From Desulfurococcaceae archaeon (GTDB lineage Archaea > Thermoproteota > Thermoprotei_A > Sulfolobales > NBVN01), in assembly GCA_020833255.1 (NCBI GenBank), contig JAJHQR010000012.1, positions 1 through 33,832 on the forward strand: 33,832 nt of DNA, read 5' to 3'. The translations under genes and the position numbers were made by a program. The number at the start of each line of letters is the position of its first letter. The first letter of the stretch is position 1. Below the pieces are notes generated by a model. It did not search any database and was not told the DNA's origin. It saw nothing but the letters and a program-made list of their open reading frames with translations. Shown here piece after piece: positions 16,609-23,973 of the stretch.

Positions 16609-17747
16609 GGAGAGTCTACGTGGCCGGGGTAGGAATGGTTAACGTGGGTAAGCACGTTGATAAATCGCTGAGGGATTTAGCCGGTCAAGCAGCTCTTAAG
16701 GCTATGGAGGAGGCCGGGAACGAAGTGCCTGAAGCGCTCGTGGTAGGTAACATGCTGAGTTCTTTGGTGGAGCAGGAGAACCTCGCGTCACTCATAGGGG
16801 ATCACATAGGTCTCAGAGGCGCTTGCGGGCTTAAGGTCGAGGGTGCTTGCGGGTCAGGAGGCCTAGCCTTGATGACCGGGTACTCGTTAGTTGCTTCAGG
16901 ACTCTTCAATAAGGTGCTCGTGGTAGGTGTGGAGAAGCTTTTCGAGAGGCCGTCCGCTGACGTGATTAGGGGGCTGGCTTACGCGGCCGACGCAGACTAC
17001 GAGTTAATTTACGGGGTTACCTTCTCCGGGTTAAACGCTCTCTTAATGCGCTACTACATGAGTAAGTACGGGGTTAGGTATGAGGAGCTAGCTTACTGGT
17101 CGGTCTTAATGCATAAGAATGGCTCCAGAAACCCCTACGCTCAGTTAAGGAATGAAATAACGTTAGATGACGTCATGAAGTCCCCGGTAATAGCTGACCC
17201 GATAAGACTCTACGACTCATGCCCGCTAAGCGATGGCGCGGCGGCCGTATTCCTAGTCAGTGAGGACATTAAGAAACTCACGGACACCCCCGTCACCGTG
17301 GCCGGCGTGAGTAACTCTATAGATAGCACGGACCTCTCCTCAAGACTGGAGCTCGACTACTTACTAGCTTCTAGCACTTCCGCGAGGAACTCTTTAAAAA
17401 TGGCTAAGGTAGACTTAAGAGAGGTAGGTGTTGCAGAGATACATGACGCTTACACAATCACGGCGGCCTTAAGTATAGAGTCGATAGGGTTTGCCGAGAG
17501 GGGTAAAGCGCCTAAAGCTTGGAGTGAGGGGCGTTTTAGTCCGGGCGATAAGCCCTCCATAAACCTCTCCGGGGGTCTGAAGTCGAGAGGGCATCCGGTA
17601 GGCGCTACCGGGGTTTACCAAGTAGCTGAGGTAGTGATGCAGTTGAGGGGGGATTTCCCTGGGATTTCGGTGCCGGCTGAGGTAGGCTTAACCCAGAATA
17701 TAGGGGGTGCGGGATCTAACGTCACCACAGTAGTGTTGAGGAGGTGA
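16605..17747 (+). CDS. Archaeal acetyl-CoA acetyltransferase (thiolase, SCP-x-like)
   Basis: About 380 residues. Nucleophilic Cys in VEGACGSGGLAL (C82 from TTG 16605), the EIHDAYTIT motif and the second His in SRGHPVGATG are all present, as is a QNIGGAGSN C-terminus. Archaeal thiolases of this group make acetoacetyl-CoA for the mevalonate pathway, in complex with HMG-CoA synthase and a DUF35 scaffold. I prefer TTG 16605, which overlaps the upstream stop as TTGA and follows GGTGG; GTG 16590 would overlap 19 bases and add five residues with no homology sense. The neighbour that should be HMGS is degenerate here, so the true partner may lie elsewhere. Confidence 0.85.
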   Translation: MRRVYVAGVGMVNVGKHVDKSLRDLAGQAALKAMEEAGNEVPEALVVGNMLSSLVEQENLASLIGDHIGLRGACGLKVEGACGSGGLALMTGYSLVASGLFNKVLVVGVEKLFERPSADVIRGLAYAADADYELIYGVTFSGLNALLMRYYMSKYGVRYEELAYWSVLMHKNGSRNPYAQLRNEITLDDVMKSPVIADPIRLYDSCPLSDGAAAVFLVSEDIKKLTDTPVTVAGVSNSIDSTDLSSRLELDYLLASSTSARNSLKMAKVDLREVGVAEIHDAYTITAALSIESIGFAERGKAPKAWSEGRFSPGDKPSINLSGGLKSRGHPVGATGVYQVAEVVMQLRGDFPGISVPAEVGLTQNIGGAGSNVTTVVLRR

Positions 17748-17753
17748 CGTGCT

Positions 17754-18146
17754 TTGACGACTATTCAGAGGGTGTGGAGATTAAAGAACACGCTACTCAA
17801 CCTTCTCGCGAGCAGGTGTTCTGTGTGCGGCCACGTCACGTACCCCCCGAAGATGAGGTGCCCTGTCTGCGGTTCCAGGGAGTTGAGGGAGGAGAGCCTG
17901 CCTCGTGAGGGTGAGGTACTGAGTTACACAATCATTCGAGTACCTGCGAAGGGATTCGAAGACTTCACACCACTAATAATAGCCCTCATCAAGCTCGGCG
18001 ACGCCAAAGTCTTGGCCGAGGTCGTTGACGTGAAGCCTGAGGAAGTGAGTGTCGGTATGCGGGTCGTCGCCACGGTCAGGAGAACGGCACAAACAATCGA
18101 TGGTGGAGTACCTTACGTGATTAAGTTCAAGCCGCTTAGGTCGTGA
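17754..18146 (+). CDS. DUF35 Zn-ribbon/OB-fold acyl-CoA-binding protein
   Basis: 130 residues. An N-terminal rubredoxin-like zinc ribbon (CSVCGHVTYPPKMRCPVCGS) precedes an OB-fold with GEVLSYTII and ADAKVL-type strands. In archaea this partner bridges thiolase and HMG-CoA synthase and holds the CoA substrate. TTG 17754 follows GAGGTGA, which overlaps the thiolase stop, at six bases. Third gene of the trio. Confidence 0.85.
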   Translation: MTTIQRVWRLKNTLLNLLASRCSVCGHVTYPPKMRCPVCGSRELREESLPREGEVLSYTIIRVPAKGFEDFTPLIIALIKLGDAKVLAEVVDVKPEEVSVGMRVVATVRRTAQTIDGGVPYVIKFKPLRS

Positions 18147-18167
18147 ACCGTACCGAACAGCACGGTT
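18146..18167 (+). terminator. Possible hairpin terminator after the DUF35 gene
   Basis: A perfect six-base stem AACCGT (18146-18151) / ACGGTT (18162-18167) with a ten-base loop is followed by TTTC. It begins at the last base of the DUF35 stop codon. The T-run is short, so termination is only a suggestion. Confidence 0.25.
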
Positions 18168-18171
18168 TTCA

Positions 18172-18180
18172 GTTATAAAC
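18172..18180 (+). promoter_or_regulatory. TATA box of the tRNA-binding protein gene
   Basis: GTTATAAAC is centred about 22 bases before ATG 18198 and overlaps the region before GTG 18183. This supports ATG 18198 as a leaderless start. Confidence 0.45.
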
Positions 18181-18197
18181 CCGTGGCGCTAGTTTTT

Positions 18198-18557
18198 ATG
18201 TTGGTGGTTAAAACGAGTTCGTCCGAGTACGTGGATTTCTCGGATTTCCAGAAACTTGATTTAAGGGTTGGCTTGGTTGAGAGTGCTGAGAGGATTCCGG
18301 GCTCTAAGAAGTTAATCAGGTTGATAGTTAACCTGGGTGAGAAGGGGAGGAGGCAGTTAATAGCGGGTCTTGCCGAATGGTACAAACCCGAAGATCTGGT
18401 AGGGAAGTATATCGTGGTAGTCTCTAACCTAAAACCTAAGAAGATGATGGGGTTTGAATCGCAAGGCATGTTATTAGCTGCAGGGTGTGGTGAGGGGGAG
18501 GTACCGGTAATCTTAACGGTTGAGAAACCGGTGAGTCCGGGCACCAGGATTTGCTGA
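18198..18557 (+). CDS. Stand-alone tRNA-binding OB-fold protein (MetRS-beta/Trbp111-like)
   Basis: 119 residues from ATG 18198. The EMAP/tRNA-binding domain signature is complete: FSDFQKLDLRVGLVESAERI, KLIRLIVNLG, RQLIAGLAEWYKPEDLVGK, VVVSNLKPKKMMGFESQGM, LLAA. In archaea such proteins act in trans as a MetRS beta subunit or general tRNA-binding cofactor. It is monocistronic between DUF35 and the convergent PPDK gene. The TATA at 18172 favours ATG 18198 over GTG 18183. Confidence 0.85.
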   Translation: MLVVKTSSSEYVDFSDFQKLDLRVGLVESAERIPGSKKLIRLIVNLGEKGRRQLIAGLAEWYKPEDLVGKYIVVVSNLKPKKMMGFESQGMLLAAGCGEGEVPVILTVEKPVSPGTRIC

Positions 18558-18577
18558 AGATTAAAATTTCCTGTGTT

Positions 18578-21505
18578 TTAGTCTGAAGTACCGACCTTAC
18601 CTAACTTCTCCGCAACAGCTGCTTGAGCTGCCGCTAGCCTGGCCACGACTATTCTGAAAGGTGACGCGCTCACGTAATCTAAGCCGGCCTTATGCAGGAA
18701 CATTATGGATTCTGGGTCGCCGCCGTGCTCCCCGCATATACCTACCTCAAGGCTTGGATTAGCTTTCTTACCCTCCCTAGTACCAAGCTCTACTAAAGCC
18801 CCAACACCCACAACGTCTATCGTCTGGAACGGGTTCTCGGGCAGTATCTCGTATTCTAGGTACTGAGGCATGAACTTATTCTCGACATCGTCTCTGCTGA
18901 AGCTGAACGTGGCTTGAGTTAAGTCGTTCGTGCCGAAGCTGAAGAAGTCTACTTCCTTAGCTATCTCGCCGGCGGTCAAGCAAGCCCTGACCGTCTCGAT
19001 CATAGTACCTATCTTCACGTCGCTTAAGTCAATACCGTACTCCCTCTCCACGTCTTTTATCGCCGGTATTATTGCTCTCTGCTTCACGAACTTGACCTCG
19101 TTGACGTGAGCTACCTGAGGTATCATTATCTCTAGGACCGGCTTATAACCCTCTTTCTTAAGTTCGGCGGCTGCCTCAAGCATGGCTCTCGATAGGTAGT
19201 AGTAGAATTCAGGGTATGTCACGCCAACCCTAACGCCTCTGTGACCCATCATCGGGTTATGCTCCTTAAGTACGGACACCCTCTTATATAGCGCCTCAAG
19301 CTTCTTCACCCTGTCCTCAAGCTCCTTAAGAACGTTCGGGGTTAGGTCCTTAGCTACCTGAGAGTTAGCTAGCTCCAGATACGCTGTCTTAACCTCGTAG
19401 AGCTCCTTCAACACCTCCTCCGGCGCGGGCAGGAACTCATGTAGTGGCGGGTCGATCAGCCTTATCACTACGGGGAGTCCGTCCATTATCTTAAGCATTT
19501 CCTTGAAGTCCGGCTTAATCATCTCAACCAGTTTCTTCAGGTGTTCTTCTCTAGCCTCCCTAGACTCAGAGAGTATCACGTTCCTGAGAGCTTCAAGCCT
19601 CTCCGGCTTCCTAAACATCCTCTCAATCCTCAGCAACCCTATGCCCTCAGCGCCGAATTTCCTAGCTATTAACGCGTCCTCCGGCACGTCCGCGTTAGCT
19701 CTAACACCTAACTTCCTGACGCTGTCAGCCCACTTAAGAAGCTTGTCTAGCTCAGGTATTATCTCAGGTTCCACGGTCGGTACCCTGCCAACGTAGACGT
19801 TACCTGTATTCCCGTCAATCGTTATCCAATCACCCTCCCTCACTACCCTGCCGTTAACCTCAAACACTTTCTTCTCGTAGTCTATCTTAATCGCCTCAGC
19901 ACCGACTACGGCTGGCTTACCGATCCCTCTAGCAACTACCGCCGCGTGTGAGGTCATGCCTCCCTTAGAGGTCAGTATCCCTACTGCGGCGTAGAACCCG
20001 TGCACGTCGTCAGGCTTTGTCTCAACCCTGACTAAAATGACTTTCTTACCTTCCCTCGCTTTAAGAACTGCCGTGTCAGGATCGAAAACAACCTCACCGC
20101 TAACTGCTCCCGGCGATGCCGGCAACCCCTTAGCCACGGGCTCCGCCTTAGCTTTAGGATCTACTCTCGGGTAGAGCAGTTTCAGCACTATGTCTGGCGA
20201 AACCCTCATTATAGCTTCTTCCTTACTTATTATGCCTTCCTCAGCTAACTCAACAGCTGTCTTAACCCTGGCTACGGGAGTCATCTTAGCTACTCTATTC
20301 TGGAGGAAGTATAGCTTGCCCCTCTCTATAGTAAACTCTATATCCATCACGTCCTTATTCAGTTTCTCGAGTAGTTTGCCGGCTCTTATCAATTCCTCAT
20401 ATATTTCCGGCATCCTCTCCTTAAGCTCCTCCAAGCTTAGGGGTGTCCTAATACCTGCTACCACGTCCTCTCCTTGAGCGTTAGGCAGGAACTCTCCGTA
20501 AGGCTTGTTCTCGCCGGTAGCGACGTCTCTGGTGAAGTACACGCCAGTGCCTGAGTCCCAACCCATATTACCGAAGACCATGGTCACGATATTGACGGCT
20601 GTGCAGTCAGCTATGTCCGGGGTTATGTTGTTAGCCATCCTATAGAATATCGCTCGCGGGTTCATCCAAGACCTGAAGACAGCCTTTATCGATAGCTCCA
20701 GCTGCTTCCACGGGTCTTGCGGGAACTCACCCCAATTCTTCCTGATGACCTCCTTATATTCCTCGACAACCCTCTTCAAGTACTCAACCGAGAGCTTCCA
20801 CAGACCCGGCGCCACGTCCGCCGGCGGCTGCGCGTCAAGCCTTAAAGTATATTTAGGATACCTAGACTTAACGGCTTCTAACTCGCTCGCGTAGAGCTTC
20901 TCAGCCTGCTTCTTAAACTCCTCCTCATACTTATCGAAGACCTCATTAAATAGCTCCTCGTTAATCTCGAGAACTATCCTACCAAACATCGCTAGGAATC
21001 TCCTATAAGCGTCGTAAGCAAACCACTCGTTCCCGGTTAGTCTTGCAAGACCCTTAACTACCTCATCATTTATTCCTAGGTTGAGGACTGTGTCCATCAT
21101 GCCTGGCATTGAGACCGCGGCACCGGACCTAACGGATACCAGCAACGGGTTCTCAGGAGAGCCGAAGACCTTGCCGGTCTTCTCCTCCAGCTTCCTCATG
21201 TAGTCACGAACCTGCGTCATCAACCCGTCAGGCAGTTCCATACCTCTTATTATGTCCCATATCTTCTTGATTAGCTGGTCCCTGACCTGCGGCGGCGGGT
21301 TTCTCTCAAGTTCCTTAACGATAGCGTCAATCTCCTCACGTCTGCAGACGTAGAATTCCCTGCACGCTTGAGTAGTTATTATGAAGCCCGGAGGTACTGG
21401 AAGACCTAGCTGAGTCATCTGAGCTAAGGAAGCGCCCTTACCCCCCAACAACTTCTTATCTTTCCAATTAGCTTCCTCAAAACTGTAGACGTACTTCACA
21501 CCCAT
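18578..21505 (-). CDS. ppdK: Pyruvate, phosphate dikinase
   Basis: 975 residues. N-terminal ATP-grasp domain (GGKGASLAQMTQLGLPVPPGF...), central phospho-His domain with GGMTSHAAVVARG (His about 520) and C-terminal PEP/pyruvate barrel (GAEGIGLLRIERMF, GHRGVRVG, SFGTNDLTQATFSFSRDD, catalytic Cys in GICGEHGGDP near residue 924). The domain order is that of PPDK rather than PEP synthase. It is somewhat longer than the usual 870-900 residues because of a charged helical stretch (about residues 700-760) in the C-terminal domain. It interconverts pyruvate + ATP + Pi and PEP + AMP + PPi. Start ATG 21505, with a TATA (TTTAAAAG, minus strand, 21542-21549) upstream. Confidence 0.93.
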   Translation of the reverse strand: MGVKYVYSFEEANWKDKKLLGGKGASLAQMTQLGLPVPPGFIITTQACREFYVCRREEIDAIVKELERNPPPQVRDQLIKKIWDIIRGMELPDGLMTQVRDYMRKLEEKTGKVFGSPENPLLVSVRSGAAVSMPGMMDTVLNLGINDEVVKGLARLTGNEWFAYDAYRRFLAMFGRIVLEINEELFNEVFDKYEEEFKKQAEKLYASELEAVKSRYPKYTLRLDAQPPADVAPGLWKLSVEYLKRVVEEYKEVIRKNWGEFPQDPWKQLELSIKAVFRSWMNPRAIFYRMANNITPDIADCTAVNIVTMVFGNMGWDSGTGVYFTRDVATGENKPYGEFLPNAQGEDVVAGIRTPLSLEELKERMPEIYEELIRAGKLLEKLNKDVMDIEFTIERGKLYFLQNRVAKMTPVARVKTAVELAEEGIISKEEAIMRVSPDIVLKLLYPRVDPKAKAEPVAKGLPASPGAVSGEVVFDPDTAVLKAREGKKVILVRVETKPDDVHGFYAAVGILTSKGGMTSHAAVVARGIGKPAVVGAEAIKIDYEKKVFEVNGRVVREGDWITIDGNTGNVYVGRVPTVEPEIIPELDKLLKWADSVRKLGVRANADVPEDALIARKFGAEGIGLLRIERMFRKPERLEALRNVILSESREAREEHLKKLVEMIKPDFKEMLKIMDGLPVVIRLIDPPLHEFLPAPEEVLKELYEVKTAYLELANSQVAKDLTPNVLKELEDRVKKLEALYKRVSVLKEHNPMMGHRGVRVGVTYPEFYYYLSRAMLEAAAELKKEGYKPVLEIMIPQVAHVNEVKFVKQRAIIPAIKDVEREYGIDLSDVKIGTMIETVRACLTAGEIAKEVDFFSFGTNDLTQATFSFSRDDVENKFMPQYLEYEILPENPFQTIDVVGVGALVELGTREGKKANPSLEVGICGEHGGDPESIMFLHKAGLDYVSASPFRIVVARLAAAQAAVAEKLGKVGTSD

Positions 21506-21541
21506 ACCACATCACTCTCGTGTAATAAGATTGAATAAGGC

Positions 21542-21549
21542 TTTTAAAT
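21542..21549 (-). promoter_or_regulatory. TATA box of ppdK
   Basis: ATTTAAAA on the minus strand is centred about 40 bases before ATG 21505, predicting a transcript start near 21519 and a leader of about 14 bases. Confidence 0.4.
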
Positions 21550-21620
21550 CAAATTCCCTGCGTTACCGGAACCCTCCATAACCTGAAGGGTGGGTCCCTT
21601 AACCTCATAGATAGCTTAGA
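21550..21620. other. Non-coding spacer with a short perfect hairpin
   Basis: Between the ppdK promoter and the tRNA half. It contains the perfect stem AAGGG (21586-21590) / CCCTT (21596-21600) with loop TGGGT. No T-arm, acceptor 3' strand or box C/D pair is recognisable on either strand, and I see no coding potential. It could be the 3' part of the tRNA-half transcript. Confidence 0.3.
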
Positions 21621-21650
21621 AGTGGTGGGGGGCGGGTCTACTGAGGGCGA
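21621..21650 (-). ncRNA. Putative GC-rich trans-pairing extension of the tRNA 5' half
   Basis: Directly follows tRNA position 37 on the minus strand and begins TCGCCCTCAGTAGACCCG, continuing C-rich. Published split tRNAs carry such a GC-rich extension, complementary to one in front of the 3' half, so that the two form a bulge-helix-bulge splice substrate. The complement is not in this window. Its C-rich end also pairs imperfectly with the tRNA's own 5' strand, so a self-folded form is possible. Confidence 0.4.
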
Positions 21651-21689
21651 TATGAGCCCCGCGGGCTAACCTGGCTACCCCACCCCGCT
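21651..21689 (-). tRNA. 5' half (positions 1-37) of initiator tRNA-Met(CAU), 3' half absent
   Basis: Minus strand from 21689: acceptor strand AGCGGGG (A1, as in archaeal initiators), T8 G9, D-arm GGGT / GCCC with A14, G15, G18 G19 and A21 in place, then anticodon stem CGGGG with the initiator G29-G30-G31 run, and loop CTCATA with C32, T33, anticodon CAT and A37. The match stops exactly at 37, the canonical archaeal intron/split site. The expected continuation (CCCCG, T-arm, CCCCGCT acceptor) is not found downstream as far as ppdK, nor upstream as in permuted genes. Most likely a split tRNA gene; an orphan fragment left by an integration event is the alternative. Confidence 0.72.
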
Positions 21690-21725
21690 ACTCCGTCCCC
21701 CCATTCATTATTCAACATTACGAGG

Positions 21726-21733
21726 TTTTTAAG
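21726..21733 (-). promoter_or_regulatory. Possible TATA box for the tRNA 5' half
   Basis: CTTAAAAA on the minus strand, straddling the stop of the DUF1152 gene, is centred 41 bases before tRNA position 1. It would start a transcript about 15 bases upstream of the mature 5' end. Confidence 0.35.
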
Positions 21734-22727
21734 CATTAGATGATTTCTTAACAAGGGACCTGAGCAGTCCCCACTCAGGACTTGTTTCAGGGCCTACACC
21801 GTAGATTTTCGAAGCCATTATCTCCAGGTCTAGCTCCGTCGGTATGCCTAGCTTCTTAGAAATGCTCCACGCCTCAGCCAGTGAGTTGGTTCTGCATATC
21901 ATTTGAGCCAGCTTATTTACCTTCATGACGTCCTCACTCTTAAGAAGGAATGTGACGAGGGTTAACGCGTTTATCTCTATGGTTCTGCTACCCCCTCTTA
22001 TAGCTTTACTCCCTACGTAACCCTTAAGCGCTAGGTAGGGTGCTCTACTAGCTTCCGTCTTAACACGATCTATTAAGCCCTCGTAGAGGTCTACGTGGTG
22101 TTCCCAGAAACCTACGACACCTACGTAACCCCCCATACTAATCAACTCACTCACCTTCCTCAAGACTTGGTCTTGAGGGAGTTCCCCGTCAGCACCTAAC
22201 GCGGCCACGCCGACAAGCCCTCCAACCCTCGCCGTAGCCGCCAGAGTTATTGAGTCTGTTAGGGGAGACCATAGATTATCTTCCCAGCCTTCAGCGAGGA
22301 TATCGCCGCCTACATCTAGATCGATTAAGACGTTCTCCCCACCCCCAACCAACTCATTAAAACACTCGTAAACCCCGCTAACACTCCTCTCAAGAGTTAC
22401 TGCAGGAACCTCTTTCTTGAGCTTCCCTGCCACGTAAGCTGTGTGCGGCTTGAAAGAATACCTACCGCGTACGACGTAAGTATCTTCATTAACCCACACG
22501 CACTTACCGAACCTCGCGTTCCTGATATTAGCTACGGGCACAGGGCCTGGGTATGGGTCAACAACCCATCTCTCCCATAAGACTCCCAGAGGGCGGCACT
22601 CACGAACACCTACGAGTTCTTCAAGAACCTTACAGAAAACGAAAGCTGATATCACGTCCCCTCCGCCGCCGGCACCCACAACCACTACTTCCTCAGCTTC
22701 ACGCAACCTAGCGAGGTAATTACTCAA
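21729..22727 (-). CDS. DUF1152 family protein
   Basis: 332 residues. The N-terminal GAGGGGDVISA loop near residue 18 looks like a nucleotide- or phosphate-binding turn and is typical of DUF1152 (COG4034), an archaea-rich family with no assigned reaction as far as I know. A DVGGDILAEGWEDNLWSPLTDS segment is also conserved. Start TTG 22727 follows GGGATGAT on the minus strand; a T-rich TATA-like stretch lies about 35 bases upstream. It is leftward, downstream of the nucleotidyltransferase gene with a 78-base gap containing a hairpin. Confidence 0.75.
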   Translation of the reverse strand: MSNYLARLREAEEVVVVGAGGGGDVISAFVFCKVLEELVGVRECRPLGVLWERWVVDPYPGPVPVANIRNARFGKCVWVNEDTYVVRGRYSFKPHTAYVAGKLKKEVPAVTLERSVSGVYECFNELVGGGENVLIDLDVGGDILAEGWEDNLWSPLTDSITLAATARVGGLVGVAALGADGELPQDQVLRKVSELISMGGYVGVVGFWEHHVDLYEGLIDRVKTEASRAPYLALKGYVGSKAIRGGSRTIEINALTLVTFLLKSEDVMKVNKLAQMICRTNSLAEAWSISKKLGIPTELDLEIMASKIYGVGPETSPEWGLLRSLVKKSSNA

Positions 22728-22760
22728 CTATCATCCCTAAACCTGCTACACGTCAAGATT

Positions 22761-22805
22761 AAAAACCGGTTGCCCCTTGCTCAGGGCGCTGGTTCCGTCC
22801 CCCGG
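22761..22805 (-). terminator. Hairpin plus T-run after the nucleotidyltransferase gene
   Basis: On the minus strand, directly after the TAG at 22806, a GC-rich hairpin (inner stem GCCC at 22784-22787 / GGGC at 22772-22775, with outer AACC/GGTT pairing) ends in a run of five T (22761-22765). This looks like an intrinsic terminator. The same T-run continues into TTTTTAAT, which could be the TATA of the DUF1152 gene. Confidence 0.4.
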
Positions 22806-23912
22806 CTAAAGTATTACCTTGCCTTCCTCTATTATGTCGTCGCTCAACTCCTTATGCGGGAGTATCGTCACGTCCTCCGTTATGAAGACTTCGTCGTAGA
22901 CCCTTACTTCATCGCCTAGCACCACGCCCGGGGATATGCGGACCCACCTACCTATGTGTGAGCCCGCGCCGACTATAGCTCCTTTCAGGTAGCAAGCAGA
23001 TTCAGTGACTACGTTATCTAGGAGTAGTGAGTTGACTATTCTGGCGTTGCTCCCCACTATCGTCGCCTTCCCTATCAACGCGTAGGGACCTATCACGGAG
23101 TTATCCCCTATCTTAGCGTTCTCGTCTATGAAAACAGGCTTGATTATCTCGACGTTATCACCTATTTCTGACGTGGGCGATATGAAGCCTTCAGGCATCA
23201 AGTATTTCAGAGCGCTTAAATTAGCTTTTAAGTAGTCTTTAGGAACCCCTATGTCGAGCCAGAGCCCCTCATGGATATACGCGCTTAAAAGACCGTCCTC
23301 CACCAGCTTAGGCAAGACGTCGACAGCTAGCTTGGAGGGCTTCTTCGCCGGGAAATACTTCATTAACTCGGGGCTGAATATGTAGAATCCGGCGTTTACT
23401 AGGTTGGAGGGCGGCTGTCCTTGAGGCTTCTCAACGAATTTTACGACCCTCCCGTCAGCACCTACTTGAGCGACGCCGTACCTAGAGGGGTTATCAACGC
23501 GTGTTAAGACTATTGAGGCGGTAGCACCCCTCTCCACGTGGAATTTTATGAAGGATTCTAAAGAAACGTCGCTGAACACGTCCCCGTAAACAACTAGGAA
23601 GGGCTCGTTAATGCTGAACTTCTCCACTATGAGTGGTATAGGACCTCCATCACCTAAGGGGCTTATCTCCTCCACGTACTCTATCTTGAGTCCGTAGTCC
23701 GACCCATCATTATACCTCTCCTTAATCATGTTGCTCATGTATCTCACGGAAACATACACTCTCTTAATGCCCGCGCTCCTCAAATTACTTAATATCCAGT
23801 CTAGTAAAGGCTTCCCTAGAATAGGGAGCAAAGCCTTAGGTCTCGTAAGCGTTAAAGGCCTCAACCTAGTGGCGTAACCACCGGCCAATATGATGGCCGT
23901 GTCTATACCCAC
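22806..23912 (-). CDS. Sugar-1-phosphate nucleotidyltransferase with left-handed beta-helix C-terminus
   Basis: About 368 residues. The nucleotidyltransferase core has the signature ILAGGYATRLRPLTLTRPKAL, PKALLPILGKPLLDWIL continuation, VVYGDVFSD metal site and FVEKP; the C-terminal part (from about residue 245) has hexapeptide-like repeats (IGDNVEI, IGDNSVIGPYALIG). This is the architecture of archaeal mannose-1-phosphate guanylyltransferase/GlmU-like enzymes; the nucleotide and sugar cannot be read from sequence. The open frame extends to ATG 23942, but TTTTATTA at 23946-23953 would start transcription near 23921, and homologues usually start just before DTAIILAGG, so GTG 23912 (or 23921) is preferred. 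It follows the ROK gene closely. Confidence 0.82.
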   Translation of the reverse strand: MGIDTAIILAGGYATRLRPLTLTRPKALLPILGKPLLDWILSNLRSAGIKRVYVSVRYMSNMIKERYNDGSDYGLKIEYVEEISPLGDGGPIPLIVEKFSINEPFLVVYGDVFSDVSLESFIKFHVERGATASIVLTRVDNPSRYGVAQVGADGRVVKFVEKPQGQPPSNLVNAGFYIFSPELMKYFPAKKPSKLAVDVLPKLVEDGLLSAYIHEGLWLDIGVPKDYLKANLSALKYLMPEGFISPTSEIGDNVEIIKPVFIDENAKIGDNSVIGPYALIGKATIVGSNARIVNSLLLDNVVTESACYLKGAIVGAGSHIGRWVRISPGVVLGDEVRVYDEVFITEDVTILPHKELSDDIIEEGKVIL

Positions 23913-23973
23913 TAACAGCACCGATAAATTCTCGATAATCATAATAAAAGCTTAAACTCTTGAACCGACGTGC

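Noticed and set aside
21621-21689. A complete, T-armless mini-tRNA (C-rich end followed by ACCA could mimic an acceptor 3' end).
   Set aside because: The acceptor pairing would have mismatches at 1-72 and 3-70, the anticodon stem would be shifted by one base, and nothing resembles a T-loop. A split half fits better, though the alternative is not excluded.
21621-21700. Plus-strand hairpin RNA (G-U pairs make the fold slightly better on the plus strand).
   Set aside because: The minus-strand tRNA consensus is far too specific to be chance; the plus-strand fold follows from self-complementarity of that sequence.
22741-22805. A second tRNA half (GGTTCC near a CCCCCGG run).
   Set aside because: The T-loop consensus TTCRANTC is absent and the end does not match CCCCGCT; a terminator hairpin explains it.
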